A stretch of DNA of 56,571 bases from Pseudomonadota bacterium (GTDB lineage Bacteria > Desulfobacterota > Desulfobulbia > Desulfobulbales > Desulfocapsaceae), in contig JAHJNL010000072.1 of assembly GCA_018820855.1 (NCBI GenBank), forward strand, positions 1 to 56,571, given 5' to 3'. Positions 17,013 to 26,681 of this stretch are shown in pieces. Below the pieces are notes generated by a model. That model was not told the origin of the DNA, did not search any database, and worked only from the letters and a program-made list of their open reading frames with translations. The position numbers and the translations under genes are program-made. Every line of letters starts with the position of its first letter. The stretch's first letter is position 1.

Positions 17013-19309
17013 TCTACAGACCCATCAAAAATCTTTCCGAAAGAATCAGAGCCCTGTCCCTGATCCTTCTCTGTTTCACTTTGACTCTTGTCCCCTGTCT
17101 GGCAAAAAGTGCTGAACCAGATCTTTCCGTGCCTCCAGCCCAGGCCGGATCCCAGCGCTTTATTACCATTGACTTTGACAATGTGGACATCCTCCTCTTT
17201 ATCAAATATATCAGTGAACTCACGGGAAAAAACTTCATTATCGACAAAACGGTAAAAGGAAGTGTCTCAATCATCTCACCTACCAAGATTTCCGAAGAGG
17301 AGGCCTACCGAGTTTTTGAGTCAGTCCTTGATGTCAACGGATTCACCACGGTTCAGGCCGGTTCAATGATCAAGATTATGCCTTCGGTCAGAGCCCGTAC
17401 CGAAAATATTGACACCTTAAGCCATGGAAGAGCTTCTGACCCGGAAGACAGGATCGTCACCCAACTCATCCCCCTCGTCCACACCACTCCGGACGAGATG
17501 AAAAAGGTACTGGCGCCCCTGGTTTCCAAGACCTCGGTGGTCATCGCCCATACCCAGTCCGGGATGCTGATCGTCACGGATACCCTCTCCAATATCCAGA
17601 AACTGCTGTCCATCATTGAGACCATTGATGTTGATTACAGCAGCGATGAACTGGAGGTGGTGCCCCTGGAAAATGCCACGGCCACCACCTTGGCCACCAC
17701 CATCAATGACATCTTCCAACGCACCGGTGTACCCAAAAAAGGGGGAAGCACTTCCACCGGTATCAAAGTGGTTGCCTATGAACGAATCAATGCCCTGATC
17801 ATTCTGGCAGGCCCGGGTGACATCCTCCGCGTCAAACGACTGATTGCCATGCTCGACACCCCACCTGAACAGGGTGAAGGGAATATCCAGGTGGTTTATC
17901 TCCAGCACGCAACGGCCAAGGATCTCGCTGCTGTCCTCACCAATCTCCCGGGCCAACAGGCCGACGCCGCCAATCCCACTAAAACACCGGCCATCTCTAA
18001 AGATGTCAAAATAATGCCTGACGAGGAGACTAATGCCCTTATTATCACCGCCTCCCGATCCGAATTCAAGGTCCTGGAAAGCGTGATTAAGAAACTGGAT
18101 ATCCCGCGCCGCATGGTCTACCTTGAGGCACTCATCTTAGAGGTCAATACAGACACTACTTTTGACGTAGGGGTCAATTGGCTGGGAGCAGGATCTTTTG
18201 CTGATAACACCGGTGCCCTGGTCACCGGTTGGGGAGGAAGTGACGGATTTGCAATGGACGGAGCCATCAGTACCAATACGGCTGGTGCTGTCTCCGTAGG
18301 CACCGGTTTTACCATGGGAATTCTGAAACAGGGTATACAAATTGGAGGAATCACCTTCCCCAATATTGCCGCAGTCCTTAAGGCCTATAAAAGCGATTCC
18401 AATATCAACATCATCGCCACCCCGCAAATCCTGACTACGGATAATAAAAAGGCCGAAATCAGCGTCGGTGAAAATCGTCCTTACCTCACCAAAACTTCCG
18501 AAGCAGACAGCGGTACCGGATATCAAAATTATGAATATAAAGATATAGCCACCAAACTGATCATTACTCCACAGATCAACCAGGCCGACACCCTGCGCCT
18601 GGAAATATCTACCGAAGTCAGTAAACTCAATAACAGTGCTTCCGAGGTTGACCGTCCAGTAACCTTCAAACGGACTGCCGATACCACTGTTCTGGTCCAG
18701 GATAAGGATACCATTGTCATTGGCGGAATTATCGGCCACGATGCCACGGAATCCGATTGGAAGATTCCTCTTCTCGGCGATATCCCTATCCTCGGTTGGT
18801 TGTTCAAGACCCACAATACAACCCATTTGAAGACCAACATGTTCATCTTCATCACCCCCCATATCATTAAAAATCCTGCAGATATTGCCCGGGTGACTCT
18901 GACCAAAGAAGAACAACTGGACAAAGTCATGCCCCAGGTCAAGGAAGAGCTGCATCGACAAGTCAACCTCGACCATGCCATGAGCCTCTCCGACATCGGC
19001 TTTCAGAGGCTACAGGAAAAACGGTATGATGAAGCGAAAAGTTTTTTCAATGAGGCCCTGGATATAAATCCCAACTATCCCTATGCTCTGATGAACCTCG
19101 GAGTCATTTGCGAGCAGGAGGGCAAGACGACAGAGGCCATCAATTATTACCAGCAAGTCGTGGACAAGATAATGGATAAAACGACTGGCGGGCCTAAGGG
19201 TGGAGGCCCCACGGCCACAAACCTCCTGAATCTCTGTCGACAAAACATTGAGCGACTGCAAAAGAAGCAACAGGACACCTGGCCCTATCAGGAAAGCAAT
19301 GACATGTGA
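17009..19309 (+). CDS. gspD: T2SS outer-membrane secretin GspD with C-terminal TPR extension
   Basis: This 766-residue protein has a signal peptide (SLILLCFTLTLVPCLAKS), an N0 domain (ITIDFDNVDILLFIKYISELT is split around VDILLFIK), N1-N3 ring domains, and the secretin domain with the canonical VGENRPY and WKIPLLGDIPILGWLF motifs. After the secretin core, from about residue 650, it carries a tetratricopeptide-like region (LSDIGFQRLQEKRYDEAKS, then YALMNLGVICEQEGKTTEA), which is not part of standard GspD. The secretin forms the outer-membrane channel. The TPR tail would lie on the periplasmic side and might bind a partner or replace a pilotin-binding S-domain; that is inference. Confidence 0.93.
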   Translation: MIYRPIKNLSERIRALSLILLCFTLTLVPCLAKSAEPDLSVPPAQAGSQRFITIDFDNVDILLFIKYISELTGKNFIIDKTVKGSVSIISPTKISEEEAYRVFESVLDVNGFTTVQAGSMIKIMPSVRARTENIDTLSHGRASDPEDRIVTQLIPLVHTTPDEMKKVLAPLVSKTSVVIAHTQSGMLIVTDTLSNIQKLLSIIETIDVDYSSDELEVVPLENATATTLATTINDIFQRTGVPKKGGSTSTGIKVVAYERINALIILAGPGDILRVKRLIAMLDTPPEQGEGNIQVVYLQHATAKDLAAVLTNLPGQQADAANPTKTPAISKDVKIMPDEETNALIITASRSEFKVLESVIKKLDIPRRMVYLEALILEVNTDTTFDVGVNWLGAGSFADNTGALVTGWGGSDGFAMDGAISTNTAGAVSVGTGFTMGILKQGIQIGGITFPNIAAVLKAYKSDSNINIIATPQILTTDNKKAEISVGENRPYLTKTSEADSGTGYQNYEYKDIATKLIITPQINQADTLRLEISTEVSKLNNSASEVDRPVTFKRTADTTVLVQDKDTIVIGGIIGHDATESDWKIPLLGDIPILGWLFKTHNTTHLKTNMFIFITPHIIKNPADIARVTLTKEEQLDKVMPQVKEELHRQVNLDHAMSLSDIGFQRLQEKRYDEAKSFFNEALDINPNYPYALMNLGVICEQEGKTTEAINYYQQVVDKIMDKTTGGPKGGGPTATNLLNLCRQNIERLQKKQQDTWPYQESNDM

Positions 19310-19354
19310 CAGCTTGAACTGACGATAACCTGTATAAACGTACACTTTCATATC

Positions 19355-21040
19355 ATGCAACACGCCACAAGTTTTTTCACAGAAAGGCTGGGGATCCCCG
19401 GCGAATCTGTTCACCAGGCCCTGGAACTTCAAAAGGAAAAGGGAGGGACACTGGTACGGATACTGGTGCGTCAAAACATGGTGGATGAAATTGAACTGCT
19501 CAAAAAACTTGGCAAGGAAATGGGAATGGATCAGACCATCTCCCTGCCCCCCGAAATCCAGACCGACTTTACCGCCTCCATCCCCATTGCCTTTTTGAAG
19601 AAACATATCATGGTACCGGTGGCCGTCGGCGATGACGCCTTTATCGCTATCAATGACCCCTTCAACTTCCAGGCCCTGGACGACCTCCGCCGTCTCCTGG
19701 GCTGGGTAGGGGTTCGCCCGGTGCTCTGTCCCCAGGCCGCTATTGTCTCGGCCATCAACTTTGCCTACGACATGACCCAGAACACGGCAGAGGAAGTAAT
19801 GCAGGACATTGATGAAGAAGACCCGGAAGCACTGTTCTCCGAAATAGAAGAAACCGGAGATCTCCTCGACGACACCAGTGACTCACCAGTGATACGCCTG
19901 GTCAATCTCATGTTTTCCCAAGCCGTCCGAGATAATGCCTCAGATATCCATATCGAACCCTACCAGAACTCGTTAAAGGTCAGACAACGACTGGACGGCA
20001 TCCTCTACGACATGCTCAACCCGCCCAAACATGTACAGTCCGCACTGATCTCCAGAATCAAGATAATGGCCAATCTCAACATTGCGGAGAAACGTCTTCC
20101 TCAGGACGGCCGAATAGAACTCAAAGTTGCCAACAAGGATGTTGACATCCGTGTCTCCACTCTGCCCACGGCTTTTGGCGAGCGGGTGGTACTCCGCCTT
20201 CTCGACAAGTCTTCGGTATTGATTTCGCTTACTGATCTCGGCATGCCTGAGGACCGTTTCATCCCTTTCTCAGAACAGATCAGGGCGGCCAATGGAATTG
20301 TTCTGGTTACAGGTCCCACGGGCAGTGGAAAGACCACCACCCTCTATGCGGCCCTCACCTCCATCAACAACACTGACATCAATATCATCACCGTTGAAGA
20401 CCCCATAGAATACCGAATCAGCGGTATTGGCCAGGTACAGATCAACCCTAAGATCAACCTTACTTTTGCCTCGGGTCTTCGCTCCATCGTTCGTCAGGAT
20501 CCCGATGTTATCCTGGTGGGAGAGATTCGTGACACGGAGACCGCCAAGATTGCCATCCAGTCTGCCCTCACCGGTCACCTGGTCTTCTCCACCCTGCACA
20601 CCAACGATGCGTCCAGTGCCATCACCCGCCTCATTGACATGGGTATCGAACCGTTTCTCCTTTCCTCCTCCATCAATGCCATCCTGGCCCAGCGCTTGGT
20701 GCGCATAATCTGTCCCCACTGCAAGGAAGGGTACATCCCGGATCCCGTAGCCATCAAAAAACTCGGTCTCACTCCGGAAGAAGTGGAAGGGAAACTGGTC
20801 TACCGTGGACAAGGTTGTCCCAAGTGTCATTACACCGGATTCAAGGGGCGCTGCGGCATCTTTGAACTGTTGCTCATGGACCAGGCCATGAAACATCTGG
20901 TTCTGAGCACTGCCAATGCCAACGCAATCAAGGACCAAGCCGTCAAAAACGGGATGATCACCCTGCGCCGTGACGGTGCCGACAAGGTGCTGAAAGGTAT
21001 CACCACCATTGAAGAAGTGTACCGTGTTTCTCAGGAATAG
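19355..21040 (+). CDS. gspE: T2SS cytoplasmic ATPase GspE
   Basis: The 561-residue protein has a GspE N-terminal domain (LGIPGESVHQALELQKEKGG), then the ATPase core with IHIEPYQNSLKVRQRLDG, Walker A GPTGSGKTTT near residue 319, Asp-box and His-box motifs (VEDPIEY, LHTNDASSAITRL), and the tetracysteine zinc element (CPHC near 451 and CPKC near 489). It hydrolyses ATP at the inner face of the membrane to drive pseudopilus growth through GspF and GspL. It closes the operon, 45 bp after gspD. Confidence 0.95.
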   Translation: MQHATSFFTERLGIPGESVHQALELQKEKGGTLVRILVRQNMVDEIELLKKLGKEMGMDQTISLPPEIQTDFTASIPIAFLKKHIMVPVAVGDDAFIAINDPFNFQALDDLRRLLGWVGVRPVLCPQAAIVSAINFAYDMTQNTAEEVMQDIDEEDPEALFSEIEETGDLLDDTSDSPVIRLVNLMFSQAVRDNASDIHIEPYQNSLKVRQRLDGILYDMLNPPKHVQSALISRIKIMANLNIAEKRLPQDGRIELKVANKDVDIRVSTLPTAFGERVVLRLLDKSSVLISLTDLGMPEDRFIPFSEQIRAANGIVLVTGPTGSGKTTTLYAALTSINNTDINIITVEDPIEYRISGIGQVQINPKINLTFASGLRSIVRQDPDVILVGEIRDTETAKIAIQSALTGHLVFSTLHTNDASSAITRLIDMGIEPFLLSSSINAILAQRLVRIICPHCKEGYIPDPVAIKKLGLTPEEVEGKLVYRGQGCPKCHYTGFKGRCGIFELLLMDQAMKHLVLSTANANAIKDQAVKNGMITLRRDGADKVLKGITTIEEVYRVSQE

Positions 21041-21062
21041 TGGAAAGAATGATGCGAAACTG

Positions 21063-21101
21063 CCCTGCAGGAAGATCTAAGGATATTGACAGGGTTTTTT
21101 T
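21063..21101 (+). terminator. candidate terminator after gspE
   Basis: A short stem CCCTG/CAGGG (21063-21067 with 21090-21094) is followed directly by seven T residues, 23 bp after the gspE stop. The stem is only five base pairs with a long loop, so it is a weak candidate. Confidence 0.35.
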
Positions 21102-21212
21102 AAAAAACCAGTTCATCCTCGTTGAAGTATCAGACAGTCTCAGCTCTCTAACTGTGATCAAGGATTGAGGTTGCACAACTAAGCTAACCATTCTGAGTTA
21201 CTTAATAAAAAC

Positions 21213-21764
21213 ATGGTCCGTCTCTTTACCGCCATAGACCTGCCCGGGGAGCAGAAGAGATCACTGCATGAGATGGTGCAGACGCTCTCCGGAATACGTG
21301 TCACCCCGGTGGCACAGCTGCACCTGACCCTGAATTTTATCGGCGAAGCAGATGCTACACTCTTCCGTAAACTGCGTGAAGAATGCCTGACCATCACGAT
21401 GCCACCCTTTTCTTTGCGCCTTGAGGGGGTAGCGACCTTTCCATCCCACGGCAGACCGCGTATACTCTGGGCCGGGCTCGCACCCTGCCCACCATTGATA
21501 CAACTCCAGCAACTTCTCAAAAAAATACTTCTAGATGCAGGAATCAGTCAGGAAAAAAGGCCCTTTCATCCCCATATTACTCTGGCCAGAATCAAAAGCA
21601 ACTCTCGGACAGATCTATCCTCCTTCTGTCAGAACCACGCCCAGTTAACCTTTCCACCGTTTACAGTGACTGACTTCCATCTCTATTCGAGTAACCTCAC
21701 CAAAACAGGGGCAACGCATAACCTGGAACAGAGTTTCAAACTACAAGGAGACGCAGAAGAGTAA
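21213..21764 (+). CDS. thpR: RNA 2',3'-cyclic phosphodiesterase (2H family, ThpR)
   Basis: This 183-residue protein has both 2H-phosphoesterase motifs: HLTLNFIG (about residue 36) and HPHITLARIK (about 119). The opening VRLFTAIDLP and the length are typical of ThpR/LigT proteins. These enzymes hydrolyse RNA 2',3'-cyclic phosphate ends and can join tRNA halves through 2'-5' bonds in vitro. It is a stand-alone cytoplasmic enzyme with no obvious operon partner; the downstream gene is convergent. Confidence 0.88.
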   Translation: MVRLFTAIDLPGEQKRSLHEMVQTLSGIRVTPVAQLHLTLNFIGEADATLFRKLREECLTITMPPFSLRLEGVATFPSHGRPRILWAGLAPCPPLIQLQQLLKKILLDAGISQEKRPFHPHITLARIKSNSRTDLSSFCQNHAQLTFPPFTVTDFHLYSSNLTKTGATHNLEQSFKLQGDAEE

Positions 21765-21802
21765 AGAAAATACCTGCTGAGAGAGGCGATATGAGCTTTA
21801 GC

Positions 21803-21857
21803 CATGAGAGAAGAGAGTTCGTTACTCGTGGCCCGTTGCTGAAAGTCATCTCTCATG
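21803..21857. repeat. 9-bp inverted repeat downstream of thpR
   Basis: CATGAGAGA (21803-21811) and TCTCTCATG (21849-21857) can pair across a 37-base loop. A second small hairpin, TTCAGGC-AAA-GCCTGAA, lies at 21951-21967, close to the end of the convergent diguanylate cyclase gene. Neither has a convincing T run; they may help end transcription of the two convergent genes. Confidence 0.3.
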
Positions 21858-21974
21858 AGGGGTGAACCAGACATAACTCAAGACAATATTTCAACATTCC
21901 GTAACAAGTTACTTCCACAATATTTTCACATGGACGACTGCCCATCCGTTTTCAGGCAAAGCCTGAAGCCACGA

Positions 21975-24248
21975 CTACACCATGTTCTTCTTCCCTCGTT
22001 TTGCCTGGTACATTTTCTCATCTGCCCGATTCATCAACTGCTCGAGACTGTCATTTTCCCTTAACCTGGCAATTCCAAAACTGAGCGACATCTGAAAAGA
22101 CAGTTCCCCCTTAACATTTATCTCATCCACGGCTTCAACTATTCGCCTGGAAATAGCCTCTTTACTGTTGGTTCCGGACTGACAACTGGTGAATACAGCA
22201 AACTCATCACCACCCAGACGAGAGACAACATCAGGTTGGCGAAACATTTTCTTCAGGAGCAAAGCGGTAGATCGTATGGCAAGGTCACCCGCTTTATGTC
22301 CCTGCAGGTCATTGATCGTCTTGAGATTATCAACATCAATGTAAGTGACAAAGGCATCCTGATTGCTACGCCGAACAGCGGCGAGTTGTTTTTCAGCAAA
22401 GAGTAAAAATCCACGACGGTTAAATATAGTTGTCAATTCATCGGTAATGGCAATATCTCTGAGCTTCTGCTCCATCTTTCTAAAGAGGGTAATATCCTGA
22501 AAATCTTCAACAAACCCTGTAAAGTCCCCATTCCTGTTACGAAGAGAAGCTGCAGTCACAATGCATTCAATGTCTCTATCCGGCGTCATTTTTTTCTGCA
22601 TTTTCGTTTTAAAGCTTCCGGCACCAGAGGCGAGACGATTCAGAGGACAACTCTTAGTTCTACAGTTCGGCCCAGGCAGGATTTCATAGCACTTTTTCCC
22701 GACAATCTCTTCCGCAGTTTTGCACACCATGTCGCAAAAGGCCTTGTTGACCTTGCGAATAACATGATTGGCGTCGACAATACGCATACCGTTGGCTGCA
22801 GTATTGAAAACCTGATTCAGTTCCATATGAGATTCAAGAAGCAGGTTTTCTGCTTCTTTTCTCACTGAGATATCAAAGGCAGATCCGACCAGAAAAAGAA
22901 CTCTGCCGCTGCGGTCAAGCAAGGGAGCCTTATGGACAACCAAGGTGTGATAATCTCCGTCTGCAAAGTCACAGATCATCTCCTGTCTGACCACCGCTTT
23001 TTTTCTCAGAACTTCTCTATCCATCTGTTGTTCAACCTCAGCTTGCCCCCCCCATATATGACCAGTACGCTTATGATCTATTATGTCCTTTGGCAGGCCA
23101 AGCATCTCCCTAAAGGCGCTATTACATCCGGAGAATACACCTTCCGGAGTTTTAAACCAAACTGGTGAAGGAATCGCCTCCATCAACTGCTGCTGGAAAC
23201 GAATCTGTTCTGTTTTTTGTTTATGGACCAGGAAGTAAAGATATAAAAACACACAGAGAAGAGTTCCAAGAACAAGATGGATCATATGGGCTTTTTGCCG
23301 AATGGCCCGGAGAACAGTATCACGTTCATAGCTGATGAGATACCCTACCCCTTCGCCATCGATATCGTTGATCGGAATAAAGATGACGAGATAGTCTTGG
23401 CCGGATAGATGAACAGATTCAGCGAATTTTTGTTGTCTTGCAGCTTTTTCTTCGATATGACCAAACAACTGCCTGTTAATCTTTGCCACGTCAGTATTAT
23501 CAAGATGTCCTTCATGATTAGACTCATGAAAGAGCAGATCTTCCTGTTCATAGCAATACTTTCCAAGGAGAGAACTGCTCACATAATGACTGTTAGAGTC
23601 CTTTATGAGTTTTTTGTCCAAGACCTCCTTCTTTAGCAGAAGATAGTATTCGCTGTTGAACACTTCCTGCAGAAAATTTTCAACGGTATAAAAAGGAACT
23701 CCCAATTCCACTGTGCCCAGATGGACAGCGCCTTGTTTTATGGGGAATACATAGCGAAAGGCATGATCGTCTTTTCCTATTTCAAAACCCTCAACATATC
23801 GCTGCTCGGTGTTTGCCAGACGAACCGATTCACGAAAAGGAAAAAGCTGATCGCCAAACTTTTCCGGGAGATGAAGACGCAAAAAACTGGTACCATCCGG
23901 AAAGTGAAAATGGACCTGCTTAAACCCTAGCGCAAGTAACCTTTGATAGGCAGGTGAAAGACGCTGATAAAGGCGGTTCCTGAGTTCATCTCGCCTATGG
24001 GGATAATTCCGAGCCTCAGCATAAAGGTTTACGATATCCTCTGAGCCAAAAACTTCATACATAACAATTTCAGCCTCCCGGGCAAAGGAATTGAGGACAA
24101 ACCTGAATTCTTTATCTTGACTGATCAGGTGCTGCTGGATATAGAACTCGGCATCCTGTTTTTTTTCTCTGCTGACCATGATAAAGAGAATGGCCTGAAA
24201 GAGGATAAAAATAGCACCACAGGTAAGGCCTGAACGCAATTTTTTCAT
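21975..24248 (-). CDS. membrane PAS-PAS-GGDEF diguanylate cyclase
   Basis: Starting at MKKLRSGLTCGAIF (24248), the 757-residue protein has a membrane segment at about 6-28, a large periplasmic sensory domain of cache-like size, a second membrane segment (HLVLGTLLCVFLYLYFLV), two PAS domains (AIPSPVWFKTPEGVFSGCN; NTAANGMRIVDANHVIRKV) and a GGDEF domain. The active-site loop is intact (RLGGDEFAVF; GGDEF at 679-683), and RQPD five residues before it is a canonical inhibitory I-site, so it should make cyclic di-GMP under product inhibition. The second PAS contains a Cys-rich insertion (CRTKSCPL). The open frame extends 39 codons upstream, but the chosen start gives a proper N-terminal signal anchor. 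No EAL domain is present. Confidence 0.88.
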   Translation of the reverse strand: MKKLRSGLTCGAIFILFQAILFIMVSREKKQDAEFYIQQHLISQDKEFRFVLNSFAREAEIVMYEVFGSEDIVNLYAEARNYPHRRDELRNRLYQRLSPAYQRLLALGFKQVHFHFPDGTSFLRLHLPEKFGDQLFPFRESVRLANTEQRYVEGFEIGKDDHAFRYVFPIKQGAVHLGTVELGVPFYTVENFLQEVFNSEYYLLLKKEVLDKKLIKDSNSHYVSSSLLGKYCYEQEDLLFHESNHEGHLDNTDVAKINRQLFGHIEEKAARQQKFAESVHLSGQDYLVIFIPINDIDGEGVGYLISYERDTVLRAIRQKAHMIHLVLGTLLCVFLYLYFLVHKQKTEQIRFQQQLMEAIPSPVWFKTPEGVFSGCNSAFREMLGLPKDIIDHKRTGHIWGGQAEVEQQMDREVLRKKAVVRQEMICDFADGDYHTLVVHKAPLLDRSGRVLFLVGSAFDISVRKEAENLLLESHMELNQVFNTAANGMRIVDANHVIRKVNKAFCDMVCKTAEEIVGKKCYEILPGPNCRTKSCPLNRLASGAGSFKTKMQKKMTPDRDIECIVTAASLRNRNGDFTGFVEDFQDITLFRKMEQKLRDIAITDELTTIFNRRGFLLFAEKQLAAVRRSNQDAFVTYIDVDNLKTINDLQGHKAGDLAIRSTALLLKKMFRQPDVVSRLGGDEFAVFTSCQSGTNSKEAISRRIVEAVDEINVKGELSFQMSLSFGIARLRENDSLEQLMNRADEKMYQAKRGKKNMV

Positions 24249-24563
24249 AACACCTGATAATCCACAAGAAAATTCAGTGGTTGTTCCGAGAGAACCTACC
24301 GCCCATATGCTCCATATATAGTGTAGCATCAAACAATTTGAATCAGAAAGAGAAAAGTCACACAATCCTCTTAAGCTGTAACTTTTTAAAAATAGAGTAA
24401 TAAATAACGAGTTCCTGAATAGATACAGTCATTATTATAATGACATGCTTTAGCACTCACTTTCAGTGACCTAAAAAAATGTCCACATGTTGCAAAGGAT
24501 AAAACGTTAGGACTTCTTTCCCTGAACCCTTTGCACTTTTTTTACCTTATCGACGTTCGTTGC

Positions 24564-24592
24564 TTGACAGAATATTTTTTTTTAAGTATTTT
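24564..24592 (+). promoter_or_regulatory. candidate sigma-70-type promoter upstream of ffh
   Basis: TTGACA (24564-24569) and TATTTT (24587-24592) are separated by 17 bp in a very A/T-rich region. They lie in the 482-bp gap between the divergent cyclase and ffh genes. A small hairpin TACCCG-CAAA-CGGGTA (24698-24713) sits just before the ffh start. Nothing else was recognised in this gap. Confidence 0.45.
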
Positions 24593-24730
24593 TAATGATT
24601 TTTCGATGATATTTTATCTGCTTGGTTCAGAATGGTTTTAATTTACCTGTCTGACACTAGAAGAATATTTTTTTATTAACAGAAAATCAATTAGTTACCC
24701 GCAAACGGGTACCAATGGCGATTACCTGAT

Positions 24731-26083
24731 ATGTTTGACAATCTAACAGACCGGCTAGAGGGAGTATTCAAGAAGCTCCGTGGTACCGGAAAATTAACCG
24801 AAGAGAATATCCAGGAATCCATGAGCGAAGTGCGCATGGCCCTTCTTGAGGCAGACGTTAACTTTCAGGTCGTCAAACAATTTATTGCCAAGACAACAGA
24901 AAAATCGATAGGGCTTGAGGTTACCAAGACCCTTTCGCCAGGACAGCAGGTCATCAAGGTGGTTCACGATGAACTTGTTGAACTCCTCGGTGGAAATACT
25001 GAACAGATTCGACTGGACGGACGTCAGCCGGTCACGATCATGATGGCAGGTCTCCAGGGGTCAGGTAAAACCACCACCTCAGGCAAGCTTGCCAAAATGC
25101 TGAAAGAGAAAGGGAGAACCCCCTATCTGGTTCCAGCTGACATCTATCGCCCGGCTGCCATTGAACAGCTGCAGATACTGGGAGAGCAACTGGGAATTCC
25201 GGTTCACCCCTCTACCACTGACATCAAACCAGTTGATATCTGTCGCCAAGCCATGGTGGCAGCCGATAAAAACGGCTATGACACCCTGATCTTTGATACG
25301 GCCGGTCGTCTGCACGTTGACGAAGAGCTCATGAATGAGCTCAAGGACATTCAACGTTCCATTCATCTTTCCGAAGTCCTCTTTGTTGCGGACGCCATGA
25401 CCGGACAGGACGCGGTCACGGTTGCCGATAAGTTTAATCAAGATCTCGAGATCAGCGGTGTAGTCCTGACCAAGATGGAAGGTGATGCCAGGGGCGGTGC
25501 AGCACTCTCCATCAAAAATGTGACCGGCAAACCCATCAAGTTCATCGGTATCGGTGAAGGACTTGACGCTCTGGAAATATTCCACCCCGACCGTATGGCC
25601 TCGAGAATTCTGGGAATGGGCGACGTGCTCACCCTGATCGAGAAGGCAGAAGCAGTTGTTGACAGGAAAGAAGCCGATAAACTTGCCAAAAAGCTGCGGC
25701 AGTCCACATTTACCTTGGAAGATTTCCTGGGCCAGATCCAGCAGATCAAAAAGATGGGTTCCCTGGAACAGATCCTCGATATGATCCCTGGAATCAACAA
25801 GCTCAAACAGCTTAAAAACGCTCCTAAACCTGACGAAAAGGAGCTGGCCAAAACCGAGGCCATCATCCGTTCCATGACCAGGAAAGAACGTCAAAACCAT
25901 ACAATCATCAACGGAAGCCGGAGACAGCGTATCGCTACCGGTTCCGGAACCTCGGTCTCGGATGTGAATCGCGTTATCAAGAGTTACGCGGCCATGCTCA
26001 AGATGATGAAAAAGATGCGAGGAAAACCCGGACTCGTCACCGGTAAAAAGCGACGAAAGATGCCTAAGGGCATGCGAAAATAA
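24731..26083 (+). CDS. ffh: signal recognition particle protein Ffh (SRP54)
   Basis: This 450-residue protein has the N-domain opening MFDNLTDRLEGVFKKLRG, GTPase motifs GLQGSGKTTTSGKLA, DTAGRLHVDE and TKMEGDARGGAALS, and a methionine-rich M domain (MLKMMKKMRG, ending in basic KKRRKMPKGMRK). It binds 4.5S RNA and nascent signal sequences and delivers them to FtsY at the membrane. No clear Shine-Dalgarno precedes the start, but the N-terminus aligns with the family. It heads the translation-related cluster; rpsP follows 100 bp later. Confidence 0.97.
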   Translation: MFDNLTDRLEGVFKKLRGTGKLTEENIQESMSEVRMALLEADVNFQVVKQFIAKTTEKSIGLEVTKTLSPGQQVIKVVHDELVELLGGNTEQIRLDGRQPVTIMMAGLQGSGKTTTSGKLAKMLKEKGRTPYLVPADIYRPAAIEQLQILGEQLGIPVHPSTTDIKPVDICRQAMVAADKNGYDTLIFDTAGRLHVDEELMNELKDIQRSIHLSEVLFVADAMTGQDAVTVADKFNQDLEISGVVLTKMEGDARGGAALSIKNVTGKPIKFIGIGEGLDALEIFHPDRMASRILGMGDVLTLIEKAEAVVDRKEADKLAKKLRQSTFTLEDFLGQIQQIKKMGSLEQILDMIPGINKLKQLKNAPKPDEKELAKTEAIIRSMTRKERQNHTIINGSRRQRIATGSGTSVSDVNRVIKSYAAMLKMMKKMRGKPGLVTGKKRRKMPKGMRK

Positions 26084-26183
26084 ATAAGAATTTTCCAGTC
26101 TCAATGGCTGGAAAAGTATGGCATAAAGCCTGATTCATAGGAACCAAAATACGGTTTCACCTAACCCGGAGGATTTATCTGGA

Positions 26184-26432
26184 ATGGCAGTTCGAATTCG
26201 TTTAACCAGACTTGGCAGGAAGAAAAAACCTTTCTATCGTATCGTTGTTGCTGATAGTGAGTGTAAACGTGATGGAAAATTTCTGGATGTTGTCGGCACT
26301 TACGATCCCCTTCAGAATCCAGTCGTCATTGTTGTCAATGACGAGAAACTTCAGAATTGGCTTGGCAGAGGTGCCGTGCCCACTACGACAGTGAAGAGTA
26401 TTCTGAAAAAGAAAGCTCCGGTAACTGAGTAA
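26184..26432 (+). CDS. rpsP: 30S ribosomal protein bS16
   Basis: The 82-residue protein begins with AVRIRLTRLGRKKKPFYRIVVAD, seen here as VRIRLTRLGRKKKPFYRIVV, the bS16 signature. A strong GGAGG lies before the start. It is a 30S body protein. The order rpsP-khpA-rimM-trmD-rplS is conserved in many bacteria; khpA begins six bases after its stop. Confidence 0.97.
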   Translation: MAVRIRLTRLGRKKKPFYRIVVADSECKRDGKFLDVVGTYDPLQNPVVIVVNDEKLQNWLGRGAVPTTTVKSILKKKAPVTE

Positions 26433-26438
26433 CAGACC

Positions 26439-26669
26439 ATGCAGGAACTGATCTCTTTTATTGCCAGATCACTGGTTGACAATCCCGATGGTGTGCAGGT
26501 GACTGTCACGGAAGAAGATGATACTCTAGTCGTTGACTTGGCTGTTGATAAAGATGACCTTGGCAAAGTGATCGGAAAACAGGGCAGAACAGCGCGGGCC
26601 ATGCGGTCCCTTCTCTCTGCTACTGCCGGAAAGGAAGACAAAAAATCTCGTCTCAATATCTTAGAATAG
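26439..26669 (+). CDS. khpA: KH-domain RNA-binding protein KhpA
   Basis: This 76-residue protein consists of a single KH domain with the GxxG loop in GKVIGKQGRTARAMR. It belongs to the YlqC/KhpA family that sits between rpsP and rimM in many genomes. KhpA binds RNA broadly and in some bacteria partners with KhpB. The position, length and loop make the assignment safe; the RNA targets here are unknown. Confidence 0.93.
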   Translation: MQELISFIARSLVDNPDGVQVTVTEEDDTLVVDLAVDKDDLGKVIGKQGRTARAMRSLLSATAGKEDKKSRLNILE

Positions 26670-26681
26670 CTTCCGGAAAAA

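Noticed and set aside
24249-24365. An upstream start for the diguanylate cyclase
   Set aside because: The extra 39 residues are not hydrophobic enough to be a signal anchor and displace the natural N-terminal membrane segment.
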